Below, piece by piece: positions 45,150-54,849 of a stretch of 64,000 bases of DNA (its first letter is position 1; every line of letters starts with the position of its first letter). The translations under genes were made by a program, and so were the position numbers. Origin of the DNA: Reticulitermes speratus (lineage: Eukaryota; Arthropoda; Insecta; Blattodea; Rhinotermitidae); NCBI GenBank assembly GCA_021186555.1, contig JAJKFL010000013.1, forward strand, positions 36,856,743-36,920,742, in the 5' to 3' direction. Below the pieces are notes generated by a model that saw only the letters and a program-made list of their open reading frames with translations, was not told the origin of the DNA and did no database searches.

Positions 45150-45905
45150 AGCTTTACGAGAAATCTTTGTTCTTACGGAACCAGAAAGTTCATGATCCAT
45201 TTGACAACAGCCTGCAAGTGATTCTGACCCATTTCAATTTAGTCCGAAACAGGGATATCACTCAACTATTCTAATTTCTGAATTTGTACAAATAATTTGA
45301 TAATTTTAGAATTTTTCTTGTTACTAGGGTGATTAGAACATGCACTAATGCTTCTGCGGGATGATATTCTGCACTGGTGTCAATTGTCCGAGTCCCAGGC
45401 TCAACTCAGGAGGCAGGAGGTGTACTACGTACTGCGCCAAGACATCGGGAGTGAAAGCGACAGAACACAATGCGAGGAGCCCCTCAACAGCAGATATTTG
45501 CATTGGTTTAGCAGCTCAATACAACACACGGCCTTCCTTGCAATTAGTGAAATTCACTGTATTAGGAGAAACAAGAATTTTGTTAGAGTCTTTTGGTTCA
45601 AAACCTCAAGGGAAGAGACAGTTGTTATTGTGGGTAAGATTTCTTTCTTTCAATAGAATTTCTAGTTTTAAATGCGATCTTCAATTTTGTGTTTTTAAAT
45701 GATAAAGCGATAAATTTAATTTCCTTACCGACATACGTAAATTTAAGGTATTTTACTTCTTTTGTCTCTTCTGGATTGGTGTTACTTTTGGTTCAAGATG
45801 TTAACAATACTGATGGTACAAGAATTAACTTATGTAAAATGTTATGAATTATTAAGGTCTCATCTTTTTTCAGATGTACTTAAGGAGTATGAATTCATAA
45901 CTAAC
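45150..45905. other. No convincing gene; old LINE H trace
   Basis: 45150-45250 holds a loose LINE H trace (AGCTTTACGAGAAATC...GGAACCAGAAAGTTCATG). 45348-45702 has two overlapping plus frames of 102 and 113 codons ending near a GGGTAAG that could be a splice donor (45634-45640). I recognise neither protein. Confidence 0.35.
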
Positions 45906-46405
45906 TAACTAACTCCATGGAGCAGAATCCTTCTTGAGAAGCTAACAGGTCGTCAGCTAGTCAAGAAATTCCCCGCATTTTATGGAACCCGAAGGTTCAT
46001 TACCGCACTCACAAGAGCCAGCCACCTGTCCCTATCCTGAGCCATATCAATCCAGTCCATGCTCCCCCATCCCACTTCTTGAAGATTTATTTTAATATTA
46101 TCCTCCCATTTACGCCTGGGTCTTCCAAGTGGTCTCCTTCCCTCAGGTCTCCCCACCAAAACCCTGTATGCACCTCTCCCCTCACCCATACTTGCTACAT
46201 GTCCCGCCCACCTCATTCTTCTCGATTTGATCACCCGAACAATATTTGGTGATGAGTACAGATCATTAAGTTCCTCGTTATGTAGTCTTCTCCACTCCCC
46301 TGTTACCTCGTCCCTCTTAGGCCCAAATATCCTCCTCAGCACCCTATTCTCGAACACCCTGAGCCTATGTTCCTCCCTCAGTGTGAGAGACCAAGTCTTT
46401 TTGCT
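45900..46405 (-). mobile_element. LINE family H, 5'-truncated, 27-bp target duplication
   Basis: The 27-bp sequence beginning GATGTACTTAAGGAGTATG is present exactly at 45873-45899 and 46406-46432. The insert ends, on the minus strand, with a tandem GTTA tail (45900-45912) instead of poly-A. It comprises the end of the reverse-transcriptase frame and a 3' UTR of about 70 bp. The perfect duplication means a young insertion, the youngest dated by this criterion in the window. Confidence 0.92.
45980..46404 (-). pseudogene. LINE family H reverse-transcriptase C-terminal end
   Basis: The minus frame, open across the truncation point, reads [20 protein letters not shown], then [80 protein letters not shown] and [20 protein letters not shown] before NLRVP-stop. 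The RxRWAGHVxxM and GRPxGRRPxGRPRxxWEDN motifs characterise the region after the thumb in many insect LINE enzymes. No stop or frameshift occurs in about 141 codons, consistent with recent insertion. The palm domain is missing, so no activity. Exact LINE clade not assigned. Confidence 0.9.
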
Positions 46406-46434
46406 GATGTACTTAAGGAGTATGAATTCATAGG

Positions 46435-47560
46435 GTTTAAAAGGTACATGATGGCAGCGTGTTAATACAGGGATATTTGCTCTTATCTCCTGCTGACAAT
46501 ACCAGATCCCACGAGCATAAGTGACAGGTTGTCTAAAGAAAGAGAACAGCCCTTTGTGTCGGACATAACTCGGTACGTCCTTTCTCTGACTTTCACATCA
46601 GGGTGGGAATAGTTCCAGTTTCCAAAGTGTAATGATTTTTGAACACCGGACGCTGGGCAAATTTCACAAACCACATAATACTAAGTATTAAAAAGGAAAG
46701 GAAAATAGAAGGAGGCAGAAGAAGAAAGAAAGAGGGAAGTATTTAAATCGAAAACGTAAGATAACCTTGAACTACTGCGTTGACAGAAGTTCTGGACCTG
46801 AGAAGCAGATAGGTTAAAAGTTCAATTTTATCATATTTGAATTAATACGTAAATTTTTCTTACACCGATATATGTGTAACGTACCGCTGTTTAATTATTG
46901 ATTCAGCTGCACTGGGAAAATATTTGGACTTGAGGACCCTCTGCATCCGAAATAACTTGAAATTATAATAAAATTTATGACATATTACCTGAAATATGAC
47001 AAAACTGGACTTACACCCTTCTGATTCTCAGGCCCAGAATTAATGGCCGAGGTTGTCTCTGTGAGATCCATTGAACTGACATTTCAGGTTTTGTGTTAAT
47101 GTCATTTTGTGAATTGGAATTCTGTATGTGTCGTCATCTTCCCCTCGCCTCTCATTCTTAAGGTGCCAGTGGAAATGTAATTAAAGAAGGGTAATGCTGG
47201 TAACCTGCATGCAAGGGGAGGTACGGCCACACGCCCTTCGTCTATTTCTCCCCCTTAATTTCTTTCGCATTTTACTGAAATTCTTCAACGTACCATAAAA
47301 TGCATATCAATACACGGTGTAAGGGAAAATGGTTGAAATTAAACGAGAATTCAAACAGCGTAGATCGAAAGAAGCCAGGAATACGCCCGTGTTTTCGCGC
47401 CGTTTCTTTCCCTGAATTTGCTATGTTCAAACGCCAATTCTGACACGCTTTTAGGGTTCCAGACTGAACCAAGGTTCTCGTACAAGACATTACTAAACTG
47501 CTGCTCAATTTGACTACATACAACAAATTTCTTCTTTTTTTTCAGATTCTGGCGCATGTG
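46435..47560. other. No gene recognised
   Basis: Unassigned AT-rich DNA; a GGAGGCAGAAGAAGAAAG purine stretch near 46710-46735. No repeat copy seen elsewhere. Confidence 0.5.
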
Positions 47561-47745
47561 CAGTCGAACCCGGTTATAACGACATCGGTTTAAGCGACAC
47601 CTCGCCTATAACGTCAGATATTCTGTGCCACCAATTAATTCCTCACTGTTAACCATAACATTATACTCCTCGGTTATAACGACACTCCTTTATAACGACA
47701 GAAAATATTCAGTCCCTGTCATGACGTTATAGCCGAATTGGACTC
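47561..47745. mobile_element. pogo-like MITE, copy 2
   Basis: Starts CAGTCGAACCCGGTTATAAC and ends GACGTTATAGCCGAATTGGACTC followed by TATA; the reversed end GAGTCCAATTCGGCTATAAC pairs with the start. It is the better-preserved partner of 29950-30136, with TATAACGACA words repeated through the interior. Confidence 0.7.
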
Positions 47746-47779
47746 TATATCACCATTCATAAGCTTATTGCACCTCACA

Positions 47780-48130
47780 GCCGGCTTAGCTCAGTCACAA
47801 TACTGATAGGCTATGGAATCGACGACCGGACAATCTCAATCTAACATCCGGCGAGGCAGGAGCACACAATTTTCTCTTCACCACCAAATCTACAAGAAAA
47901 CTAGTTTATACTGTGTACATCCTCCGACAATGACCACGGGTTAAATAACACAGCCCGGCCAGGACCAAGAACGACTCTGGAGCTCACTTAGCCTTATATA
48001 CGATGTACTGTAGGGATATTCACTCGCAGTAAAGTGTCCGGGACGTGAAACTGTCCACTCACATCGATCTGGTTTCGAGATTACCAATGCGTGGAGCTAT
48101 GTCTTCGATCTCCCACATATCATTAGCTCG
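47780..48130 (+). mobile_element. SINE family C/D, plus strand, old
   Basis: CAGCCGGCTTAGCTCAGTCAC gives an A-box-like start; GTAAAGTGTCCGGGACGTG, CTGTCCACTCACATCG and GAGATTACCAATGCGTGGAGCTATG match the body in reverse order to the minus copies. The middle is decayed. Confidence 0.5.
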
Positions 48131-48445
48131 TACTGCTTAATTAAACACACGAAGTTCATCGTGACTTTTGATACGACAGCCAGGACAACTGGACTTCATT
48201 ACGGTGTCGTAACATAATAACATAGTATTAATTTTCACAGATGTGTAAACCAGACTTTATGACGGAACACCTGTGGGTAAAAATACCAAATCTTTCGGGG
48301 CATGGTCTTGCCCTGAACATGGAAACAGCATGGTAGTTGGAAACGTTGATGCCCTTCTAGCAGAAAATGCGGTGTAACCCACTGTATTACAACACCAGTA
48401 TATGAAGGTGCTGAGTTGATTATGGTGCTTTGTTGCCAAGTCTGC

Positions 48446-48475
48446 AATTATTATTATTATTATTATTATTATTGT
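48446..48475. repeat. TTA trinucleotide microsatellite
   Basis: Nine ATT/TTA units with a GTTGTT tail. Confidence 0.85.
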
Positions 48476-48523
48476 TGTTATATTTAGTACCTTCTTTTAG
48501 CTTTATCTTCCTTTGTCAAGTAA

Positions 48524-48766
48524 AATCCCATTACAGGTCTGGACAGACTCTTAGGGTTCCAGGAGGTTGAGGCTCCCAGATTTCTAGACAATTGGCAAGA
48601 TGGTAAGTTTGTCAGCCCTACGCACCGGCCGCCTTTATCCCCCAGGAAATAATCATGGTACTCATTTCTGTTAGAGGCTGAGTCGACCCCAGGGCCATAG
48701 TGCGACCGAAAGGATTATGTCAATGAAAAATTCCAATGACACCATCTGGAATCGAACCCGCGACCA
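48524..48766 (-). mobile_element. SINE family D with 11-bp duplication
   Basis: TTGTCAAGTAA at 48513-48523 and 48767-48777. On the minus strand it starts inside the tRNA-like head at GGTCGCGGGTTCGATTCC (B box) and continues as 28699-28952. It is truncated within a few bases of the same point as that copy, so this start may be a property of the family rather than chance. Confidence 0.88.
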
Positions 48767-49096
48767 TTGTCAAGTAATTGTGCAATATCTGTGTATTTGT
48801 GTATGTGCTCATTAGAATATTGACTTAGCAACTGGCCCTGCACTGCTAAGCCTGCATGTCAATAAATTGAACTGAATGGAAGTGCATTATCAAAATATTC
48901 AGGAACAAATATTCTCCTAACAATTTTTACTTTAAAATTATAATATTTTAATGGTCTTTTTAGATGTGATTTCTTATTATTCCTTTTCTATTTTCGTTTT
49001 TTGTTGTTTCTGTATTTTCTGACGTTCCTGTGTTGTGTCTGTAAATAGCCTTATGATTGTTGTGCCAGCATATAAATTATAAATAACTGAATTATT

Positions 49097-49258
49097 TGAG
49101 GCCCAGACAGCCTCCGTTTTTTATGAGTAAAGCGGCCGGGGAGTGAGGTTGACCATTCACCTTCAACTAGTGCCATGGTTAATAATGAGTGGAGCTACAT
49201 CTCCACTCCCCCCCTCCCCCACATGCCTTCACAGTCTGTACAGGGATAACTTTACCTC
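49097..49258 (+). mobile_element. SINE family C fragment, plus strand
   Basis: GAGGCCCAGACAGCCTCC, GAGTAAAGCGGCCGGGGAGTG, GACCATTCACCTTCAACTAGTGCC, AATAATGAGTGGAGCTACATC and CATGCCTTCACAGTCTGTACAGGG match the reversed body. 48778-49096 has no recognised feature. Confidence 0.65.
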
Positions 49259-49748
49259 TTATCCATTCACTTTTATGTGTATGTTGGCTGTTAATTTAGA
49301 ACAAAATTGCTAATTTACAGTTTTTATTTAAATTAACTGAATAAGTAAGACGCTCATGCAAGCGACACTTTACTATGTGTAACATAATGTTGTTATCTGC
49401 TTTGCTGCGTTGCCATTGCAAAGATTAATAATGACACCTCCATTCCTTGCTTGAATTTTGGCAGCCACCATATTAAAAGCAGTGTGAAATGCATTGTGGA
49501 AAAAAAGTGCCAACAGGTCACCAATTATTTGGTTAGTAACTACCGTATTTCCTGCCTCATAGGACAGTACAAGTGATAAGATGCACCCTATAATTAGCAA
49601 GGTATTTTAGCAGAATTAGTAGCCTAACAATTTATCATCAAGTGTTGCGATGCAGGGTGATTTTTGGTAACTTTTTAGGCAAAAAGCCGTTTTATGCGAC
49701 AGAAAAATTTGGTATTTATTCCAAATTCAGCGACAATTTACCTTTTAC

Positions 49749-49799
49749 TGGTGCTGCTGCTGCTACTACTACTATTACTACTACTGCCACTACTACTCT
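49749..49799. repeat. CTG/CTA trinucleotide tract
   Basis: GCTGCTGCTGCTACTACTACTATTACTACTACT interrupted array; it gives poly-Leu in one frame and poly-Ala/Thr in another. Surroundings 49260-50190 have no recognised gene. Confidence 0.8.
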
Positions 49800-50191
49800 A
49801 TGCAATGTATTACACAAAGCGGCTTCAAAACACACAGCATTCTGTTCCGGTAATGCCAGAGATCGACTTGCTTGTTATTTGAGGGCGGAATGTGTGTGAA
49901 AGTTGCATTCCTTGTTATGCACGAGATAAGCGCTGGACACGGATGGCCCATCGGCCAGATCTGCCCTTGACAAGCAGAAGAACACACTGCGCTATGCAGC
50001 ACCGCGAACTACCACAAGCATCTGCCATTGTCCCTCAGAGGGACGGTGCAGTGTAAGACGCGGGATACTCCTGCACTAACGGTCTCAGATGTGTGCAAAG
50101 ATATAATAGTTTTGTATTTACACTAAGTCTTCGATTATCCGTCAGGGGTCGGGATTGAAGCAATGATGGAAACGAGAATAAACGCATAATA

Positions 50192-50269
50192 CAGAGTATA
50201 CACAAAAGAATGGTGCGGTTTCCATACTAAATATATAGTAAACCGCACCATTCTTTTGTGTATATCCTG
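50192..50269. mobile_element. 78-bp palindromic MITE, copy 3
   Basis: TA at 50190-50191 and 50270-50271. Arms CAGAGTATACACAAAAGAAT...GGTGCGGTTT and the inverse; the centre CCATACTAAATATATAGTA is less symmetrical than in copies 1 and 2. Same length to the base despite lying 36 kb away. Confidence 0.88.
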
Positions 50270-50279
50270 TATAATGTAA

Positions 50280-51360
50280 GCTTAAAAATTACACACTGCA
50301 TAATACAAATAAAATTCTTTATTACATTACACACTACAACGTATGTAATTACATATGAACGTCACAGAATAGGCCACGATTAGAAAAAAATAAATGCTGT
50401 CTTAATTACACGCTACACACCACGTGATAAGGCACGAATGCGCTTTACCTCTTACACCTCCCACACAATGTGGCTCTCCAAAATGACGGTTAATAGAAAC
50501 TGACGGATAATCGGGTGACGTTTGGTTGAAATTTGACTGTATTTAATTACGTATGGTTTACTCAACGACACTTTCACTAAGCCCATATTTACCTGCGTGT
50601 CACATACAACTGAACACTGAGCTATAATTTCCTCAGTGCGATGTAGGAATGTGTTTTTTTTAATCTAAGGCGTATACAGATACATTATCTTACTTGTTTA
50701 AGGGTAAATGCACATCTCTATGTTAAGTAAGGAAGATAACATATTAGAGAATGAGAAAAAAAAAAAGAAATTAAGTAGTGTGTATTGAATGTGGGTTTAA
50801 GGGGCGTCAGAATTGACGGCTGTGTACGTCTATCCAAAATTTATTAAAACGTCCAAAACAAAGATTAGAATAAAGAAAAGAGCATCAGGAGTTTAAAATG
50901 TAAGCTACAACTGCAGTGTGTACCCGCATACACACGTCACGTAAAAAAGGGTATAAAAACTGACAGACTGTACAAGAGCCTATTGTGACAGTCCTGATGG
51001 TACTGCACTTAAAACAGCGATAAAATCACAGATATTTCTGTGGCGTTGAAGTTGTTACGTTAAAATGGATTGAAGAAAAATTTTTAATAAGTTTCGCACT
51101 ATCCTTACTGGTAAAGAATGCCAAATTCTTCGATACGTTACTGCGATCACTTCCCAGGATATCGCGCAAAGCTCAATGAGTGTGGTATGTGCTACGCCGT
51201 TCGCGTAATCCTGGCATTCCTCCAGAAAGTTACGTAGTGTTAGATTAGAGATATATATTGGGACGTAAAGATATCACACGATTATAGACTGATTTTAATA
51301 TCGAACACCAAAAGAATCGGGTGTTACGAGAGTAAGGTGCTACAATAAATAAGAAATATT
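50280..51360. other. No gene recognised
   Basis: AT-rich DNA; only short frames and no repeat recognised. Confidence 0.5.
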
Positions 51361-51371
51361 TTTTTTACTCT

Positions 51372-51412
51372 TACATGTTTCGACTACCCATCGTAGCCAT
51401 CTTCAGGGAGTC
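51372..51412 (-). ncRNA. Hammerhead-like motif, best conserved example
   Basis: On the minus strand: CTGAAGA (51400-51406), one T, stem GGCTAC paired to GTAGTC around GATGG with six pairs (one G-T), GAAA, and the palindrome ACATGT followed by A. The order CTGANGA, stem II, GAAA, short stem III, TA matches a hammerhead ribozyme core except that a T sits between CTGAAGA and the stem. Cleavage is not shown; this is a structural resemblance. 51413-51723 has no further feature. Confidence 0.45.
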
Positions 51413-51723
51413 ACTTTTCACAGACGTGCGCAGCGTATAGTATGTCACTGCATGGTAATATGTACATTAACCAATTACAGCAGTAATTGCTATATAGTAC
51501 CAATAAATTTATATAGTTTAAATTATATGTGTGATATAAAAATATAGTAGTTAATGTATAAAATATAAATATACAATATAGAAGTCTCTCTCCAAACATC
51601 TGTCTTGCAAATAACTTCTATTTTGGTAGGGTGGAGACCCCCGGCTATGGTATCTGCAGTTTATACCATAGGTAATAGCTCTGTACTGTAGTGTTGAGCA
51701 GTGGTTGGTAATAAAAACTTATA

Positions 51724-52345
51724 TCAATTAATAAAACCAACGAATGCACTATATTAACCACTTTTATTATGGCCTATTTCCCCTCACCCTACACGTGTTT
51801 CAGAACCTTATAGTTCCATCCTCAGGGGTTTGCCGTATGCTACCAATTATTCAATATCAAAACAAATACACAATATGTACAATAGTCTGGTAAAGTCTTA
51901 AAACCATAGGTAAATGTATATTCAGAACTCTTTTAAAATTGTACGATATGTACGGTAGTCTGGTAGAATCTTAAAACCTTACGTAAACGTATATTTAAAA
52001 CCTGTTTTAAAAGAGTTGTAAACTGTCCGTAATATTCACTGTTTGTTTACGGAACTACTGGCGTAATTTCTACATCTCCGTGTTCCTTTTCTGTAAATAA
52101 ATTAAACATTCCAAATAAAAACTTCTGTATTTTTTGTTAATTATTAGGGGTTAAGTGGATATTTTATAAGAAATTGGTTTACTGCAAATGTCTTACCTTG
52201 TGTGTTGTGATGTTACTGTGCTATCTTTTCATGGCTGTGTGTGTAGGGAGACTGTTGTTGTGTTGGGTGTAGGGTGAGGGGAAATAGGCCATAATAAAAG
52301 TGGTCAATATATTGCATTCGTTGGTTTTATTAATTGATTAAAAAA
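51724..52345. mobile_element. TIR element of about 620 bp with hammerhead-like motif
   Basis: Left end 51724-51795 and right end 52262-52345 are near-perfect inverted copies (TCAATTAATAAAACCAACGA at left, its complement at right; GGCCTATTTCCCCTCACCC within). Minus 51791-51825 has CTGAGGA, T, stem GGAAC/GTTCT, GAAACACGTGTA. Inside, 51869-51945 and 51946-52011 are two diverged copies of a unit of about 70-77 bp. No coding frame. Confidence 0.8.
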
Positions 52346-52889
52346 TGCACGGTGGTAATACTGTGAAAAAAACGTATATGTAAAGCAACTGCACGGAATA
52401 TGTATAACATTAAGTAAATAAATAATAAATTAACATATTATATAAAAAGAAAACCTAAAGCATTGTGAGATGGCGTGTTATATAACAGAACACAAGAGAA
52501 GAAAAATAAATCATTTCAGTTGCATGCCATTTTCAGATGCTTCTAGTAAGGCGCTGACAACTTACCTTAATATCTGACATAAATATGGAAGTGAAACAAG
52601 TGTTCGACTCTTTCCATTGTCTCTGACTTTGGTAAAGGACAAACGTTTCAGAAGGTGGATCTGTTTGCGTCAGCAGGTAAAACAAAAACAAGTTTTACAA
52701 TGTACTTTGTTTGGTCTACTGGATACAGCTAGTTAAAGGACACAGTTTGCTCATGACAAGAGACCGAAACGAAAAGGTCTAATAATTTTTTATGTTTTAT
52801 CCAAAGACGGAAGCTGAATGGGTTTTCGATACGTTATGCCCTTTGACACAAAAAGAGAAAATGGAAACAAGTCACCCCAGCATTTTTAG

Positions 52890-53405
52890 GCGCGTTCGCA
52901 AAATTGCGAAAAGCGATTATTAGCTTCATCATGTCTGTCTGTCTGGCCGTATGACCATCTGTCTGTCCGCATGGAACGACTCCGTTTCCACTGGATGAAC
53001 TTTCAAGAAAATTGATATTGAAAACTTTTTAGAAAATCTGTCGAGAAAATTAATGTTTGATTAAAATCTGACAAGAATAGCGGTACTTTACATTAAGACC
53101 TATGTACATTTATGATAATATCTCGCTGAATGGTTTTTAGACTGAGAAATATTTTCAGACAAAAGTTGTATAGAAAATCAAACACAATTTTATGTTCAAT
53201 ATTTTCGAAAATCGTGCCGTTTATGAAATAATGTGAAAAAATACGCTACAGCCACACAGGCCACAGACGACAATATAATATGATGCATGCGCATTGCATG
53301 CTGGATAATTAAGGCTACAGACAAACACTCAGATTATGTAATACTTATTGGTTTTTCACGGCAGAAATGGTTACACGAACGCAGCTCAATATTACGTTTA
53401 TACGA
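52890..53405 (+). repeat. Repeat family G, longest copy
   Basis: Joins the two parts seen separately: 52905-53100 matches 4655-4870 and 53097-53405 matches 24431-24755. CTGTCTGTCTGGCC and GAAAATCTGTCGAGAAAAT lie in the first part; ACATTTATGATAATATC and CCACACAGGCCACAGACGAC in the second. Unit length is thus at least about 510 bp. Class unknown. 52346-52889 has nothing recognised. Confidence 0.7.
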
Positions 53406-53625
53406 CCAATGCATGCCTTGTTATGTTAGGTACTGAAGTATGTATTTTCATTTCCTCACAAGAAGCATGTATCTGTAAATGGCATGCCATTGTTACATAT
53501 AAAGTCACATGTATATCACGTCAGAACGAAAAATGGACCAACAGTGCGGCATGAACGGACAGATTGACACTATTTTACGGTAATCGCCTAGATGTCTCCC
53601 CAGTCAAATCAAACACAGAGCAGTA

Positions 53626-53960
53626 AAGAGGGTTAATTATTAATTGAACCGTATTTATTGCGTCCCCGTAGCTGCATATAAATCTGACGAGTAGACTGCC
53701 AATTAAAAAACCCCCGTTCACTAATTAATGCTCAACAAACAGTCCGGCCTGTTTAAAGATTATTAGCTCCGGAGTGATTATAGCTGACTCCAGCACGGCC
53801 CAATGGCAAGACGTTCTACAAATGACCGATCGGCTCCAGCCGGTCTCTCTACAGACAAATGAAAAGTGTACCATGCCGGCCTGACCTTTAGAGAGGTGTG
53901 GAAGGTGGTGGGTGTGGTGGGGAGAGATGGCTGCATGCCACACGCAAGACATATGGTACA
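53626..53960. promoter_or_regulatory. Candidate conserved regulatory block with homeodomain-type sites
   Basis: The block has TTAATTATTAATTGA, GCTGCATATAAATC (POU/octamer-like), GCCAATTAAAA, CACTAATTAATGC and GATTATTAGC within about 160 bp, then GGAGTGATTATAGCTGAC. It is not shared with any repeat in the window and has few decay signs such as long A/T runs. Clustered TAATTA cores are typical of developmental enhancers. This is inference from composition; conservation in other species is not visible here. Confidence 0.3.
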
Positions 53961-53999
53961 GCAGTGCTATTTAAACACAACCGCAAATTTCAGAGGTCA

Positions 54000-54315
54000 C
54001 TCATAAAAGGTAAAAATTGTCCATTGTCCCTGCGTTTAATTAGGCTTCACAGCATGAAGCTGAATAGTTGATTGGAAAATAAATCAACCCCTTCTCAACC
54101 CTGATACTAGAAGTTTACTGGATACCTTCACGTCCCGGCCGCTCTGCCTCAAAGAAAAAGCCTCTGGTGGATACTAACTGGAGAGAAGGATTGGTAGGCC
54201 CCACAGAAGATGTTGTCCCTATAGGGAAGAGAAAAATTCCTGCACTTGCTATGAATCGTACGTCGATAGTAGAGACCGCAGCCTAACCACTATACCATCT
54301 GAGCTATCCCGGTTA
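54000..54315 (-). mobile_element. SINE family C, with good A box
   Basis: CAACCCTGATACTAGAAG, CCCGGCCGCTCTGCC, GGTAGGCCCCACAG, then at the right GCAGCCTAACCACTATACCATCTGAGCTATCCCGG. The reverse of that end reads GGATAGCTCAGATGGTATAGTGG, very close to a real tRNA 5' half. The B box (ATGAATCGTACG, reversed) is damaged. Confidence 0.7.
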
Positions 54316-54373
54316 CAAAAGAATAATTTTTATGAAAATAAACCGTAGAATTCCCAAACACACGTGCTTCATA

Positions 54374-54640
54374 CAGTGGCATAGCTAGGATTTTTGGCGC
54401 CGGGGCGAGATATCACAATGGCCGCACCTAACAGAAATTATGAATTTAAAAAAAAATCACAATAGCTAATTTATTGAATTTATTTCTATTTTCCTAAATA
54501 ATTTAAAAATTTTTAAGCGCAGAAAAATTTTTTGATTAAAATATTACTTTTTCATCTCATTCTGCAGTCCCTTACATTTTGCCGCTTGGGGGGCGGGCGC
54601 ACCACTCATTCGCCCCCCTCCCCCTGCAGCTACGTCACTG
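54374..54640. mobile_element. MITE-like element, CAGTGGCGTAG ends, copy 2 (267 bp)
   Basis: The start CAGTGGCATAGCTAGG and reversed end CAGTGACGTAGCTGCAGG form inverted ends of about 14 bp. The interior has GGCGCCGGGGCGAG, an AT-rich middle, then GCCGCTTGGGGGGCGGGCGC and a C-run. The flanks do not give a clear duplication. Companion of 23755-24024. Confidence 0.65.
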
Positions 54641-54849
54641 GTACCACGATAGTACATTATTTCTTTTCCACTTCCTTTCATTTTACAAACACAGGCAGGC
54701 TGATGACGTCACCACGTCCATGTGTCACCAGCAATAACAACTTTTCAAACAATCGACAGATTTTCACGAGACTTTATATGAAGCGCAAGCCACAAGTAGC
54801 AACCCCACCTATACATTCCGCGTAATGCATTGCTACTAATAATACCAGC

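Noticed and set aside
45348..45702. Overlapping 102- and 113-codon plus frames ending near GGGTAAG
   Set aside because: Could be an exon with a splice donor, but two frames compete and neither protein is recognisable; left as unassigned.
49373..49600. 75-codon hydrophobic minus frame
   Set aside because: The region resembles repeat DNA (ACCGTATTTCCTGCCTCATAGGAC) and the frame has no recognisable domain.
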